The position numbers were made by a program, and so were the translations under genes. 64,000 nucleotides of DNA from Roseibium aggregatum (lineage in GTDB: Bacteria > Pseudomonadota > Alphaproteobacteria > Rhizobiales > Stappiaceae). The notes beneath the pieces were generated by a model. It did not search any database and had not been told where the DNA came from. It saw only the letters and a list, made by a program, of their open reading frames with translations. Positions 1 through 8,389 of this stretch are shown here, in pieces; position 1 is the first letter of the stretch, and every line of letters starts with the position of its first letter. The stretch lies in assembly GCF_017309185.1 (NCBI RefSeq), contig NZ_JAEKJZ010000003.1, positions 496,001-560,000 on the forward strand, written 5' to 3'.

Positions 1-209
1 CCCTGTTTGGCGTAACAGACCGGCATGGACAGAAGCGCGCCAAGACCGATGGACAGCGACGTCAGTTCGATCGCGCCTGGAATATTCGTCCCGGCAATTG
101 CGCGCAGGCATACATCGCTCACGGTGACGGCGGTTCCGAATAGAAAGCACATGCCGGCGAGTGCCAGGAAACTGTTGGAGACGATTTTTTTGAGAGTCAG
201 GCTCTGCAT
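1..209 (-). CDS. TRAP transporter small permease (DctQ-like), N-terminal fragment
   Basis: The reverse strand reads from an ATG at 209 for 69 codons to the window edge without a stop. The product begins MQSLTLKKIVSNSFLALAG, followed by a hydrophobic segment and then a V-S-D-V-x-x-R motif and an N-I-P-G-A-I-E-L stretch. This matches the first helix and loop of the small membrane subunit of tripartite ATP-independent periplasmic transporters. In the family this subunit couples the substrate-binding protein to the large permease. The large permease would lie outside the window. The substrate cannot be predicted. It is truncated only by the window boundary. Confidence 0.75.
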   Translation of the reverse strand, partial: MQSLTLKKIVSNSFLALAGMCFLFGTAVTVSDVCLRAIAGTNIPGAIELTSLSIGLGALLSMPVCYAKQ

Positions 210-359
210 GACATCCGTTTCTGTTGGTGGATGGAGACGGAGGTCAAACTGCCGGCGCGACGTGCCAAGGCTCATGCTTGGGCCAGGCAGTGTTCCTCCC
301 AAACACTGTCGGGCGAGCATAGAAATCCGGTCGGGGAGGAGGTAGCGAATTCGGGCGGG

Positions 360-376
360 TGTCCGCCTGGCGGACA
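360..376. promoter_or_regulatory. Palindrome, candidate operator of the TRAP locus
   Basis: TGTCCGCC-T-GGCGGACA is a perfect 8-bp inverted repeat around one base, 151 bp upstream of the TRAP small permease start. Its size and symmetry are those of a dimeric regulator site (GntR or LacI type). The binding protein is not in view. Confidence 0.35.
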
Positions 377-722
377 TGTTCGTGTCGGCCGGGTGGTCGC
401 GCGGCGTCCTGTCCGTGTGGTGGAATTGAAGTTCACCCGACAACCACCGTATTCTCGGCAGCGAGTTTCTGGTCCAAAAAGAGTATCGGAAACAGTTGTT
501 TGTCAGACGCTTCCCTCGCTGTGAAGCCCGCAACAGGCCTGCCTTCAATTGAGGTGAACGACAAAGTCAGGTGACGAACTGGCGCCGTGCGCCGCCCGTC
601 TCAGGGGATGCTCCGCGTGACTTCAATCGGGCGGAGCACCGCTTTAGCCCGTCAGCGTGAAGGTCTTTTGGGAGGCGGGGGCTGGGCCGGGTCCAGCCCG
701 ATACCGGCAACGCGGGTTGTTC

Positions 723-749
723 GCCTCTCAAAGAAAAGCTTTGAGAGGC
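723..749. repeat. Perfect hairpin downstream of pcaF
   Basis: GCCTCTCAAA (723-732), a 7-nt loop and TTTGAGAGGC (740-749) form a perfect 10-bp stem about 83 bp beyond the pcaF stop. It could protect or end the pcaIJF transcript, but the minus strand shows no T-tract after it, so it is not a canonical intrinsic terminator. A second stem (679-699, GGGCTGG/CCAGCCC) follows. Confidence 0.5.
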
Positions 750-831
750 CGAAGACAGAGGAAAAGGTCAGTTTAGCGCGCGTGACGCGCGACAGCCGAT
801 ACCGGCAGTTCGCGAAGAAAGCTTCGCAGCG

Positions 832-2040
832 TCAGCCGGCGGCTTTCAAGGCAATCGCGATGCCCTGGCCGACACCGATGCACATGGTCGCCAGCGCATG
901 CCGGCCTTTGACCTTGGCGAGTTCCAGGGCCGCCGTTCCCGTAATGCGCGCACCGGACATCCCGAGCGGGTGGCCGAGGGCTATCGCGCCGCCGTTCGGA
1001 TTGACCCGCGGGTCGTCGTCCGCGATGCCCAGATCGCGCAGTGTGGCGAGGCCCTGGGACGCGAAGGCTTCGTTCAGTTCGATCACGTCGAAATCCGACT
1101 GCGCCAAGCCGAGACGGGCCATGAGTTTTCGGGAAGCGGGAGCCGGGCCGAACCCCATGATGCGCGGGGCAACGCCGGCTGTGGCGCCGCCGAGCACCTG
1201 CACAATCGGTGTGAGGCCGTACTTCTCGGCGGCCCGCCGCGAGGCCACGATCAGGGCGGCGGCGCCGTCGTTGACGCCAGATGCGTTGCCGGCCGTGACC
1301 GACCCGTTTTCGCGGAAAGGCGTCCGCAGTTTGGCGAGCCCTTCGAGCGTCGTTTCGGGGCGCGGATGCTCATCGGCCTCCACCAGAACTGGATCGCCCT
1401 TGCGCCTCGGGATCGAGACGGGGGTGATTTCCTCTGCGAGCCGACCGCTCTCCATGGCGGCCTTGGCCTTTTGCTGGGAGCGGAAGGCAAAGGCATCCTG
1501 ATCGGACCGCGATATGGCGAAATCCTCGGCGACGTTTTCACCGGTCTCCGGCATGCTGTCGACACCGTATTGCGCTTTCATCAGGGGATTGATGAACCGC
1601 CAGCCGATGGTCGTGTCGTGGATCTCGTTTGCTCTGGAATAGGCGCTTTCTGCCTTCGGAAGCACGAACGGCGCCCGCGACATGCTTTCGACACCGCCTG
1701 CAACGATCAGCTCGGCTTCGCCCGCCTTGATCGCGCGGGCGGCGGTGATGACTGCATCCATGCCCGACCCGCACAGGCGGTTCATCGTGGTGCCGGGTAC
1801 CGTGTCCGGATATCCCGCCAGCAGCAGCGACATGCGGGCGACGTTTCTGTTGTCTTCGCCGGCCTGGTTGGCGCAGCCAAAGATGACTTCGTCGATCGCC
1901 GCCAGATCCATCGATGTGTTTCGTTCAGCTAGGGATTTGAGCGGGATCGCTCCGAGATCGTCCGCCCGAACGGAGCTCAGCGCCCCGCCAAAGCGCCCGA
2001 TCGGGGTGCGGATATAGTCGCAGATGAAGACGTCTTGCAC
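832..2040 (-). CDS. pcaF: 3-oxoadipyl-CoA thiolase
   Basis: This 402-residue protein is a full-length type II thiolase. The N-terminal nucleophile lies in NRLCGSG (Cys about 90). The C-terminal catalytic elements are G-G-A-I-A-L-G-H-P-L-G and C-I-G-V-G-Q-G. It is expected to cleave 3-oxoadipyl-CoA to succinyl-CoA and acetyl-CoA, the last step of the beta-ketoadipate pathway. General thiolases are similar; the assignment to PcaF rests on strong sequence resemblance and on its position 10 bp downstream of the CoA-transferase subunit genes. It is the last gene of the pcaI-pcaJ-pcaF operon and should be controlled by the divergent IclR regulator. Cytoplasmic, no signal peptide. Confidence 0.9.
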   Translation of the reverse strand: MQDVFICDYIRTPIGRFGGALSSVRADDLGAIPLKSLAERNTSMDLAAIDEVIFGCANQAGEDNRNVARMSLLLAGYPDTVPGTTMNRLCGSGMDAVITAARAIKAGEAELIVAGGVESMSRAPFVLPKAESAYSRANEIHDTTIGWRFINPLMKAQYGVDSMPETGENVAEDFAISRSDQDAFAFRSQQKAKAAMESGRLAEEITPVSIPRRKGDPVLVEADEHPRPETTLEGLAKLRTPFRENGSVTAGNASGVNDGAAALIVASRRAAEKYGLTPIVQVLGGATAGVAPRIMGFGPAPASRKLMARLGLAQSDFDVIELNEAFASQGLATLRDLGIADDDPRVNPNGGAIALGHPLGMSGARITGTAALELAKVKGRHALATMCIGVGQGIAIALKAAG

Positions 2041-2050
2041 AGGTCTTTCC

Positions 2051-2728
2051 TCAGTCCAGGTCCGGTACGGTCAGGTCGGCGGGGTCGCCCTCGAGATGCA
2101 GGGGCGCGCCGGTGACCCCCTGCAGCTCCTCCAGCGTCAGTCCGGCGAGCTTTTCACGCAGCACGAAATGCCCATCGACAATGTCGACAACCGCCAGGGA
2201 CGTATAGACGCGGGTAACGCAGCCGACACCGGTCAGCGGAAAGCTGCAGGTTTCAACCAGCTTCGGCTTGCCGTCCTTGGTGACGTGATCGGTCACCACG
2301 GCCACCCGCTTGGCGCCGTGGACGAGGTCCATCGCCCCACCGACGGCGGGCACGCCCTTTGTCCCGACACGCCAGTTGGCCAGGTCACCGTTCCGGGAGA
2401 CCTGGTAGGCGCCGAGGACGGCCAGGTCGAGATGTCCGCCCCGCACCATCGAAAAACTGTCGGCATGATGAAAGAAGGAGGCGCCCGGGTTCAGTGTGAT
2501 CGCCTTCTTGCCGGCGTTGATCAGGTCCCAGTCCTCTTCGCCTTCCTTCGGCGCCTTGCCGAAGCCCAGCACACCGTTTTCGGTGTGGTAGATCACGTCG
2601 CGGCCTTCGGGCTGGAATTTCGCGATCATCTCCGGAAAGCCGATGCCCAGGTTGACATAGGCCCCGTCCTCGAGGTCCTGCGCCGCGCGCCAGGCGATTT
2701 GCGCGTTGGTCAGTTTCGAATAAGCCAT
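2051..2728 (-). CDS. pcaJ: 3-oxoadipate CoA-transferase subunit B
   Basis: Starting at the ATG at 2728 (MAYSKLTNAQ) the product has 225 residues, the normal length for the beta subunit. The family signature with the catalytic glutamate is visible as T-E-N-G-V-L-G-F-G. With subunit A it transfers CoA from succinyl-CoA to 3-oxoadipate. The start codon overlaps the stop of the upstream subunit A gene by four bases (ATGA), indicating translational coupling and equal stoichiometry. The open frame continues upstream of this ATG, but that part is out of frame with the subunit A gene and is not protein-like. Confidence 0.92.
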   Translation of the reverse strand: MAYSKLTNAQIAWRAAQDLEDGAYVNLGIGFPEMIAKFQPEGRDVIYHTENGVLGFGKAPKEGEEDWDLINAGKKAITLNPGASFFHHADSFSMVRGGHLDLAVLGAYQVSRNGDLANWRVGTKGVPAVGGAMDLVHGAKRVAVVTDHVTKDGKPKLVETCSFPLTGVGCVTRVYTSLAVVDIVDGHFVLREKLAGLTLEELQGVTGAPLHLEGDPADLTVPDLD

Positions 2729-3447
2729 CAGTAGACCACTCCCGCGCGGACCAGCACTTCTTCCTGTTGCGGTTCGGAGACCTCGACAAGGCCGTCGACG
2801 AAAATGCCGGGAGTGACGACCGTTTCCGGGTCGACGCCTCCGGGGGGAACCAACTGGCTGACCTGGGCAACGGTGCGGTCCGCCGCCATTGCCATCAGCG
2901 GGTTGAAGTTGCGCGCCGCGAGCCGGTAGGTGAGGTTGCCGACCGTGTCGCCGGTCTCGGCTTTCACGAGGGCGTAGTCCGCCTTCAGCCATCTTTCGCG
3001 AACATACATCTTGCCGTCGAACTCTTCCACCGGCTTGCCTTCCGCCAGCTCCGTCCCGAAAGACGTCGGGGTATAGAAGGCGGGGATGCCCGCCCCGGCG
3101 GCGCGGATCCGCTCGGCGAGCGTGCCCTGGGGGATGAGTTCCAGCTCGATCTCTCCGGCGAGGTATCTTTCGTTGAAGGCCTCGGCATTCGAAGACCGCG
3201 GAAACGAGCACACCATTTTGCCGACCATGCCCGCCTTGATCATTGCGGCGATGCCGATGGCGCCATTTCCGGCGTTGTTGTTGATCACCGTCAGGTTGCC
3301 GGGGCTGCCGGTTTCGCGAAAGCGGTCGATCAATGCATGAATGAGCTCGATGGGCGCGCCGGATCCGCCGAAACCGCCGATCATCAGCCGGGCGCCATCG
3401 GGAATGTCGGCAACGGCCGCATTGGGGGATGCAAGGGTCTTGTCCAT
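2728..3447 (-). CDS. pcaI: 3-oxoadipate CoA-transferase subunit A
   Basis: The ATG at 3447 is preceded by a good ribosome site (GAGGAG, eight bases upstream) and gives 239 residues starting MDKTLASPN. The glycine-rich CoA-transferase family signature appears as M-I-G-G-F-G-G-S-G-A-P. It forms a heterodimer with PcaJ. An upstream extension of 25 codons is open but lies across the promoter region and is not chosen. It is the first gene of the pcaIJF operon; the 104-bp gap to the divergent regulator contains direct repeats that may be the operator. Confidence 0.92.
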   Translation of the reverse strand: MDKTLASPNAAVADIPDGARLMIGGFGGSGAPIELIHALIDRFRETGSPGNLTVINNNAGNGAIGIAAMIKAGMVGKMVCSFPRSSNAEAFNERYLAGEIELELIPQGTLAERIRAAGAGIPAFYTPTSFGTELAEGKPVEEFDGKMYVRERWLKADYALVKAETGDTVGNLTYRLAARNFNPLMAMAADRTVAQVSQLVPPGGVDPETVVTPGIFVDGLVEVSEPQQEEVLVRAGVVY

Positions 3448-3503
3448 GAAAATCTCCTCGAATGAGGGACTTCTAAGCTTCCTGATCCGGTTCCGCGAGC
3501 CTG

Positions 3504-3532
3504 TTTGTTCGCATCTTGACATTTGTTCAGAT
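3504..3532 (+). promoter_or_regulatory. Direct repeats in the pcaI/IclR divergent promoter, candidate activator site
   Basis: TTTGTTCGCAT (3504-3514) and TTTGTTCAGAT (3522-3532) are near-identical 11-mers 18 bp apart, between divergent pcaI and the IclR gene. Regulators of the PcaU/PobR/PcaR type bind clusters of roughly 10-bp repeats containing a GTTC core, so this is the natural operator candidate. A TTGACA hexamer at 3516-3521 lies between the repeats and could be a -35 element. Confidence 0.5.
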
Positions 3533-3551
3533 AGCGCCCGAAAATGTGCGC

Positions 3552-4313
3552 ATGTTGAATAAGCCTACGGACTATATTGCCTCACTCGCGAAGGGGCTGA
3601 AGGTGATCGAATGTTTCGGCGCGGAAACCTCCCGTCTCTCGATTTCCGACGTTGCCCGAACGACCGGGCTTGACCGGGCCACGGCGCGCCGCTGTCTGCT
3701 GACGCTGCATCACGAAGGCTATGCGGAGTATGACGGCAAGTTCTTCACACTGACGCCACGGGCTTCCCGGCTTGGCCTGGGTGCGCTGGCGGCTCTGCCA
3801 CTGCCCCAGGTCATGCAACCCTGGCTCGATCAGCTGACCGAGCAGATCGGCCAGTCGTGCTCTGTTTCGATCCTCGACGGCACGGAAGTCCTCTATCTGG
3901 CTCGGGCGGCGCAAAAACGGGTGATGTCCATTGGATTATCGCCTGGATCGCGCTTGCCTGCCCATTGCACGTCCATGGGGCGGGTGTTGCTGGCGGCCAT
4001 GCCCGAGGGCGAGGCGCGGGCGATCGTCGAGCGCTCGGACCTGACCCCCCGGACCGCATTCAGCTTGACCGACCCGGAGGAGATCATGGCCCGGATCGGC
4101 GAGGTGCGGGCCCAGGGCTACGCGGCCATCGACCAGGAAGTGGAGATCGGTGTCCGGTCTCTGGCCGTTCCGATCCGCGACAGCCGCGATCGAGTGGTTG
4201 GCGCGCTCAATACCGGAATGGCCGTGATTCAGACGAGCCCCGAAGACATGGTCCGGACCTATCTGCCGGCACTGCTGAAGGTTCAGTCCGGCGTGCAGCG
4301 GGTGCTGCATTAG
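3552..4313 (+). CDS. IclR-family regulator of the beta-ketoadipate genes (PcaR-like)
   Basis: Using the ATG at 3552 (MLNKPTDYIASLAKGL) the protein has 253 residues. An N-terminal winged helix-turn-helix is visible in I-S-D-V-A-R-T-T-G-L-D-R-A-T-A-R-R. The IclR effector domain follows, with H-C-T-S-M-G-R-V-L-L-A and the C-terminal A-V-P-I-R-D-S-R-D-R-V-V-G-A-L-N-T. Its layout, divergent from pcaIJF, matches the PcaR arrangement of Agrobacterium, where it activates pca genes in response to beta-ketoadipate; that role is inferred here. A TTG at 3516 is a possible earlier start but overlaps the candidate operator, so the ATG is preferred. Confidence 0.85.
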   Translation: MLNKPTDYIASLAKGLKVIECFGAETSRLSISDVARTTGLDRATARRCLLTLHHEGYAEYDGKFFTLTPRASRLGLGALAALPLPQVMQPWLDQLTEQIGQSCSVSILDGTEVLYLARAAQKRVMSIGLSPGSRLPAHCTSMGRVLLAAMPEGEARAIVERSDLTPRTAFSLTDPEEIMARIGEVRAQGYAAIDQEVEIGVRSLAVPIRDSRDRVVGALNTGMAVIQTSPEDMVRTYLPALLKVQSGVQRVLH

Positions 4314-4516
4314 CAGGTCGTTGAAATAGAGCCAGATTTGTCACCCCGGGTGGCGCTCCGCTTGTCCGGGGTGATACCGGAAAAGAACCGGCTTTTTCAG
4401 TGCGCTGGCAGGTCTTTCGGTCCGCGCAGCCTCTTCAATCTGCGCCGGGACGTTTCGAAACAATCAACCTTGTGTTTTCCGCGCCCCTTCGCCGGAGAAC
4501 CAACGGCACCTGCGCA

Positions 4517-4750
4517 TTATGAAGACGCGAAGGAAACCTTCACGCCGCGCTGGCGAAAATAGGCCTGCAGGAGCTTCCGTCCGGACCGGTTGTTCTGGAC
4601 AAGCCTCTCCGGATCCAGAACGGCTTCCTTCAGGCCCTCGCGTTTCAACGCGGCCTTGAGGGCTGCGATATGCGCGTCGATGTCCTCGTTGTCCGCCTTG
4701 AGGGAGTCATAAACGCGGCTCGTTGCATCCGCTACGGTCAATTCGCTCAC
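4517..4750 (-). CDS. Small hypothetical protein, 77 residues
   Basis: The frame ends at a TAA at 4517-4519. The part that looks like protein begins at a GTG at 4750 (SELTVADATSRVYDSLK). The product is charged and probably helical: D-N-E-D-I-D-A-H-I-A-A-L-K-A-A-L-K-R-E-G-L, then a basic C-terminal segment R-S-G-R-K-L-L-Q-A-Y-F-R-Q-R-G. It is open further upstream to 5011, but that extension crosses a 48-bp DNA repeat and has no protein character. No family was recognised. The start is uncertain because the ribosome site is weak. Confidence 0.5.
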   Translation of the reverse strand: MSELTVADATSRVYDSLKADNEDIDAHIAALKAALKREGLKEAVLDPERLVQNNRSGRKLLQAYFRQRGVKVSFASS

Positions 4751-4953
4751 TGGTGCATTCCCGATGTTGTCTGGCTGGCGCTTACCACATTTTGCCGCCC
4801 GACCCAAAGCCAGATTGAAATTCAGGCTCAACGAAGTCGAGGAGGGGATTTGGCTGATCAGCTTCCTGAGCCATGATCCGGGATACATCGATCCGGAGCA
4901 GGGACCACTACAGTCAATCGGCAACCCGTTCGGCGCGAGGTGAAACCCATGTC

Positions 4954-5001
4954 TGAATAGCCGCCAGATTTGTAGACGGCTTCTTCCCTGATTTTGAGGC
5001 A
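4954..5001 (+). repeat. 48-bp direct repeat, left copy
   Basis: This copy matches 18275-18322 in the same orientation at 42 of 48 positions by hand alignment; the last 22 bases (from CTTCTTCCCTGATTTTG to GGCA) are identical. The two copies bracket the whole 5178-18265 gene block. They may be insertion junctions or copies of a dispersed intergenic element. Confidence 0.7.
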
Positions 5002-5098
5002 GGGAGGCCATGACGGGCAGGCTGATTACCTCCTGGCAGGGGCGTAGGCCTATCAGAGAACCGTGGTGCCGGAGCGGTGAGGTCTTTTGGCCGCGTCA

Positions 5099-5114
5099 TC
5101 ACTCACATGGGTGA
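5099..5114. promoter_or_regulatory. Palindromic operator candidate, site 1
   Basis: TCACTCACATGGGTGA, 63 bp upstream of the ATG at 5178. It has the TCACTCA-N2-TGAGTGA pattern with one arm mismatch. Two further copies occur at 8305-8320 and 10099-10114, each in a promoter region of the same block. Confidence 0.65.
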
Positions 5115-5177
5115 TGTGCCAGTCCGAAAGCAGGTCGAGAATGCGGCTTTTCAACCTGCTCCGCGAGCGTCCGCACA

Positions 5178-7634
5178 ATGTCCCGACTTCCCGACTGGAT
5201 TTTCTCACTTGCTTGCATTGGCTTTCTCTTCGGAGCTGATGCCGTTTCAAGTCGGGCGAAGAGTGAAGAAGTTGATCGATTTTCTCTTGAAGTTGGAGAA
5301 ACGCAGCTCACCGGATTGGCGACGCGAAGTGGCGAAGACGCGCTTGAGATTCGTCTCGTCGCAAAATGGGGGGGCAACTGCTACTCATCCCTGGGAGAAC
5401 CTGATGGCGAGCCGTCTTCTGAATGGATAGCGCTCTGTGAATCCCTGCAAAAGGATGGAACGGGCGTCTTTACCGGCACATTGCAGCGAGATCCCTGGTC
5501 AGCGGTTTCAGCCTTTACCGGAGAACTGAAGCGAGAAGATACCGGCTTTTCTCGTGAGTTCACCCTGACCCCGGGAAAGGGTTGCTATACCGATCTTGGG
5601 ATCGGCCTGCCTTCGTCGCAGATGGCATTTCACAAGCTTACATCCTGCAAAAGGCAGCCAACGTCCGCAACTTCGGCAGCATACGAGCACCCTACCGCAT
5701 CCGGAGCCTCGTTTCCGGTCCTGCTTGTTCGTGAAGGTCATCGCTTTGAAGGCTTCGCCACGCCCTATGGGGCTGGCCGGATGGAACTCGACATGAAGTT
5801 TGCGGCCGATGATGCAGTTGTGTGTACACGTGCGTTTGATGCGGAAAATGATGCATACAAGCAGGGCTGGCAACGAATGTGCCAGAGCGCTGCCCGTTTC
5901 GGCGAGTTGCGATTAGCCGGCATGCTCGAGGTGACTGGCGGTGGCGTTGTAAAGGTCCTCGAGGGGGAGCTGACCGGGCGCGATCCGGCATTTGCTGTGG
6001 ATGTGAAAATCCAGTCCAGCAAGGATTGCGTTCTGCGCATCGCGACACGAGGTTCGGGCAATCTTTATTCGTATTTCGAAACAGAATGCTCGCCGAGCGG
6101 CGAAGGACAGCTCCCTTCAGCCTCCGAGGCGACAGAGGCTGAGGCGGGCGATGACGCCGAACTGGTGGACGCCATCAACAATTGGTTTCAGGCAAGCGAG
6201 CCGAGTGACGCCCAGGCCGGCAGCAACTCGTCGCCTGAAGCAGATGGCCGGGCCCCTTTGGCGCCAGGCGGCCTTAAGGACCGGGCTAATAATCTGGGTC
6301 CGGTCGATGGGGCCGATGACGATCTCTTTCCAGTCGCCGGAGCGGGGTACCTCAAGCTGTTTTTCTTCAATGTTGAGGAGGGGGCGCCTGGAGGTGGCAA
6401 TTCATCTGAACCATGGGCGCGAATTCAATTGGCACGCGTTGCTCCCGGCCAGGAAGAGATCCGCATCGACAGCTACAGTCAGTGCCCAAACGATGTGAAA
6501 ATAGCCGCTCCGGCATTCTGCAAAATGGCGGAAGAGAATATTGGTGAGGCGATTGCGATTGAAGATTATGGCTTTAACGGCAGCTACGGAATTGGTCGTT
6601 TCACCTACAATGGCGACACCTGGTTTTTGCGGTTGCGTGGCGACACCGGAAAACTCGAGGCGGATCTTATCCGCACGCAACTCATGGTGCAGAGCGATCT
6701 GGGCGTGAACCCGACCGCACAAGATGCCAAGTCTGAATATGATGTTGGTGGCCGGCAACTGCCTGTGGCCTCCGAGGATCTCTATCCCCTGGACGGTTAT
6801 GGCCACATGCAGGTCTTCATTGCGGAAAAGATGCCGATTTCAACCGGCCGTCCCAATGTGCTGGTCCAAAGCGGAGATGTGGTTTTTCGCGGCAGCGGAA
6901 GCAACGCGCGCATTCATATTGATGACTACGGCCAATGCCCGACTGGCGTGAGTAGGCGCTTTTGCAACGAAACCCAGAGCGGACTGAACCGGTCCTGGCC
7001 GGTTGAAGACTACCGGTTCAACGGGGCGATTGGCACTGGTGAGGTGAGCTACGCGGGGACGCGCTATGTTGTCGTGCTCGCCCAGTCGTCGAGCGGTCAA
7101 ATCGAGGCGCAGTTTTACCTGAGCGACAGGGCGACCCTTGGCATGTTCTCGACGAAGGTCGGTCCATACGAGGAACAGCCCGACGATCATGCCGAAGCCG
7201 GTGCTCCCGCTTGTGCGACCGGCTTTCAGGGGCAGGCGCTGGTGGTCTTCGCTCGCCCCAAGAACCACAAGGACGAGCCCCTGGCTTGGTGCTCGGGGCG
7301 AGCATGTGTCGATCAGGACATCGGATATGCGCATACGATGTGCGAGGTCGCCTATCGCGAAGACTTGCGCCGCTCCGGGGAGCTCACATCAGGCTCAGCC
7401 GAGACACAGATCTTGTGGGGCAAGGCATGCGGAATCCAGGGTTCGCCTCAAAATGCCGCAGCCTTCAAAGCCAAGGGTGCCCAGTCGGGCATATTCGTTG
7501 ATGCACCGGCACGTGTCATGCAGGCCTATCGCCATCTGAATGAAGGGCAGTCACTCGATTTCTGGCTGGACTACGAAAGCTGCTCGAACTGCCAAGCGAT
7601 CGAGGCGCTGGCCTGTGAGAAGTTTGAGGGCTGA
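5178..7634 (+). CDS. Large exported protein with internal tandem repeats, unknown function
   Basis: This 818-residue protein starts with a signal-peptide-like segment (MSRLPDWIFSLACIGFLFG, then A-D-A-V-S-S-R-A). The N-terminal third has two related cysteine-containing units. After a Pro/Ala/Ser-rich linker (residues about 310-375) come two clear tandem units of about 150 residues, about 380-525 and 540-675. Each runs from a Y-L-K-L-F or H-M-Q-V-F strand, through D-S-Y-S-Q-C-P or D-D-Y-G-Q-C-P, to E-D-Y-x-F-N-G. The C-terminal part carries many Cys residues (for example E-S-C-S-N-C-Q) and may be disulphide-bonded in the periplasm. I recognise no catalytic motif. It is the first gene of the palindrome-controlled block. 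Confidence 0.75.
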   Translation: MSRLPDWIFSLACIGFLFGADAVSSRAKSEEVDRFSLEVGETQLTGLATRSGEDALEIRLVAKWGGNCYSSLGEPDGEPSSEWIALCESLQKDGTGVFTGTLQRDPWSAVSAFTGELKREDTGFSREFTLTPGKGCYTDLGIGLPSSQMAFHKLTSCKRQPTSATSAAYEHPTASGASFPVLLVREGHRFEGFATPYGAGRMELDMKFAADDAVVCTRAFDAENDAYKQGWQRMCQSAARFGELRLAGMLEVTGGGVVKVLEGELTGRDPAFAVDVKIQSSKDCVLRIATRGSGNLYSYFETECSPSGEGQLPSASEATEAEAGDDAELVDAINNWFQASEPSDAQAGSNSSPEADGRAPLAPGGLKDRANNLGPVDGADDDLFPVAGAGYLKLFFFNVEEGAPGGGNSSEPWARIQLARVAPGQEEIRIDSYSQCPNDVKIAAPAFCKMAEENIGEAIAIEDYGFNGSYGIGRFTYNGDTWFLRLRGDTGKLEADLIRTQLMVQSDLGVNPTAQDAKSEYDVGGRQLPVASEDLYPLDGYGHMQVFIAEKMPISTGRPNVLVQSGDVVFRGSGSNARIHIDDYGQCPTGVSRRFCNETQSGLNRSWPVEDYRFNGAIGTGEVSYAGTRYVVVLAQSSSGQIEAQFYLSDRATLGMFSTKVGPYEEQPDDHAEAGAPACATGFQGQALVVFARPKNHKDEPLAWCSGRACVDQDIGYAHTMCEVAYREDLRRSGELTSGSAETQILWGKACGIQGSPQNAAAFKAKGAQSGIFVDAPARVMQAYRHLNEGQSLDFWLDYESCSNCQAIEALACEKFEG

Positions 7635-7677
7635 CGCCAGAGTGACAGGGCGCCAACCGTTGGTGTTGGGATGAAGA

Positions 7678-8226
7678 TCACTCCCGCGTCAGGACAAACT
7701 GAAGACGCGCGGTGGCTGGTCCTGTTTCGGCAACCGACAGGCCCACCATCTGATCCGCTGAGGCCATCCAAAGATAGAGATCCGTTACAGGCCCCTTGCC
7801 GGTGCCCACCGATTGTCCGCGCAGGAAGGGCATGTCCTCGACCTTGCAATCGTAGAGGATTTCCATCTCCTGCGTGTTCACTGTGGCGAGAGGGTCCGGA
7901 TCGTCCTCCCGTGGGTCGAAACTGGCTTGGGTCGTCTGATCCCAGTAAACGGCAAAATCGCGTTTGACTGTCTCGCCACGCAGCTGAAGATGATCCTCCT
8001 CGAGGGAGAGGCGCATGACCATGGTGGGCGGCAAGGTTTCCATGGCCTGTGGCCGGCCGGAAACAGTCAGCAGACCTTTTGTCCATTCCAGCTTCCATTT
8101 GCCTTCGATATCGGTTTCGTGGTCGCCGATATAGCTCTCGGCGCGTAGCCCACATGGTGATGCCACAGCCGCAGTCGCCAAGGTGAAACCGGCGGCTATC
8201 ACGCCTGCAAAGATCAGTGTCTTCAT
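7678..8226 (-). CDS. Small exported protein, unknown function
   Basis: This 182-residue protein has a typical signal peptide (MKTLIFAGVIAAGFTLATAA, cleavage after A-V-A-S). The mature part begins P-C-G-L-R-A-E-S-Y-I-G-D-H-E and continues with I-E-G-K-W-K-L-E-W-T-K, a beta-rich pattern that could be lipocalin-like, but no family is certain. It faces the 5178 gene tail to tail (44 bp) and is divergent from lemA. The shared intergenic region carries palindrome site 2, so both are probably controlled together. Confidence 0.65.
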   Translation of the reverse strand: MKTLIFAGVIAAGFTLATAAVASPCGLRAESYIGDHETDIEGKWKLEWTKGLLTVSGRPQAMETLPPTMVMRLSLEEDHLQLRGETVKRDFAVYWDQTTQASFDPREDDPDPLATVNTQEMEILYDCKVEDMPFLRGQSVGTGKGPVTDLYLWMASADQMVGLSVAETGPATARLQFVLTRE

Positions 8227-8304
8227 TGATGTCCCATTCGTTCCTTCAAGTGGAGCCGAGTTGTCTCGGGCGTCTCACCCTCGTTTGAAACAGCGGGCGG
8301 CGCG

Positions 8305-8320
8305 TCACTCAGATGAGTGA
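8305..8320. promoter_or_regulatory. Palindromic operator candidate, site 2
   Basis: TCACTCAGATGAGTGA has perfect 7-bp arms around two bases. It lies between the divergent genes at 8226 (minus) and 8390 (plus), about 70-80 bp from each start. Confidence 0.7.
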
Positions 8321-8389
8321 TGTGCGATTGGGCTTTTCGGTCTCTTGTCAGGGCAATCGCGTAACACTTTTCCTGAAGGAGGGCTGAAT

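Larger units (their letters stand above)
210..831. other. Intergenic region between dctQ fragment and pcaF, structured but non-coding
   Basis: No open frame here has credible coding character. The left part is the upstream region of the minus-strand TRAP gene and contains a 17-bp palindrome at 360-376. The right part, downstream of pcaF, contains several hairpins: 679-699, 723-749, and a GCGCG/CGCGC stem near 775-790. None is followed by a clear T-run on the minus strand, so termination is only presumed. Confidence 0.5.
4751..5177. other. Left border of the exported-protein block, intergenic
   Basis: This 427-bp gap has no convincing gene. It contains the left copy of a 48-bp repeat (4954-5001) and the first of three palindromic promoter elements (5099-5114), which together mark the start of the block at 5-18 kb. 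Confidence 0.6.

Noticed and set aside
587..1932. Plus-strand open frames opposite pcaF
   Set aside because: They are antisense to a well-conserved thiolase and have no recognisable protein features.
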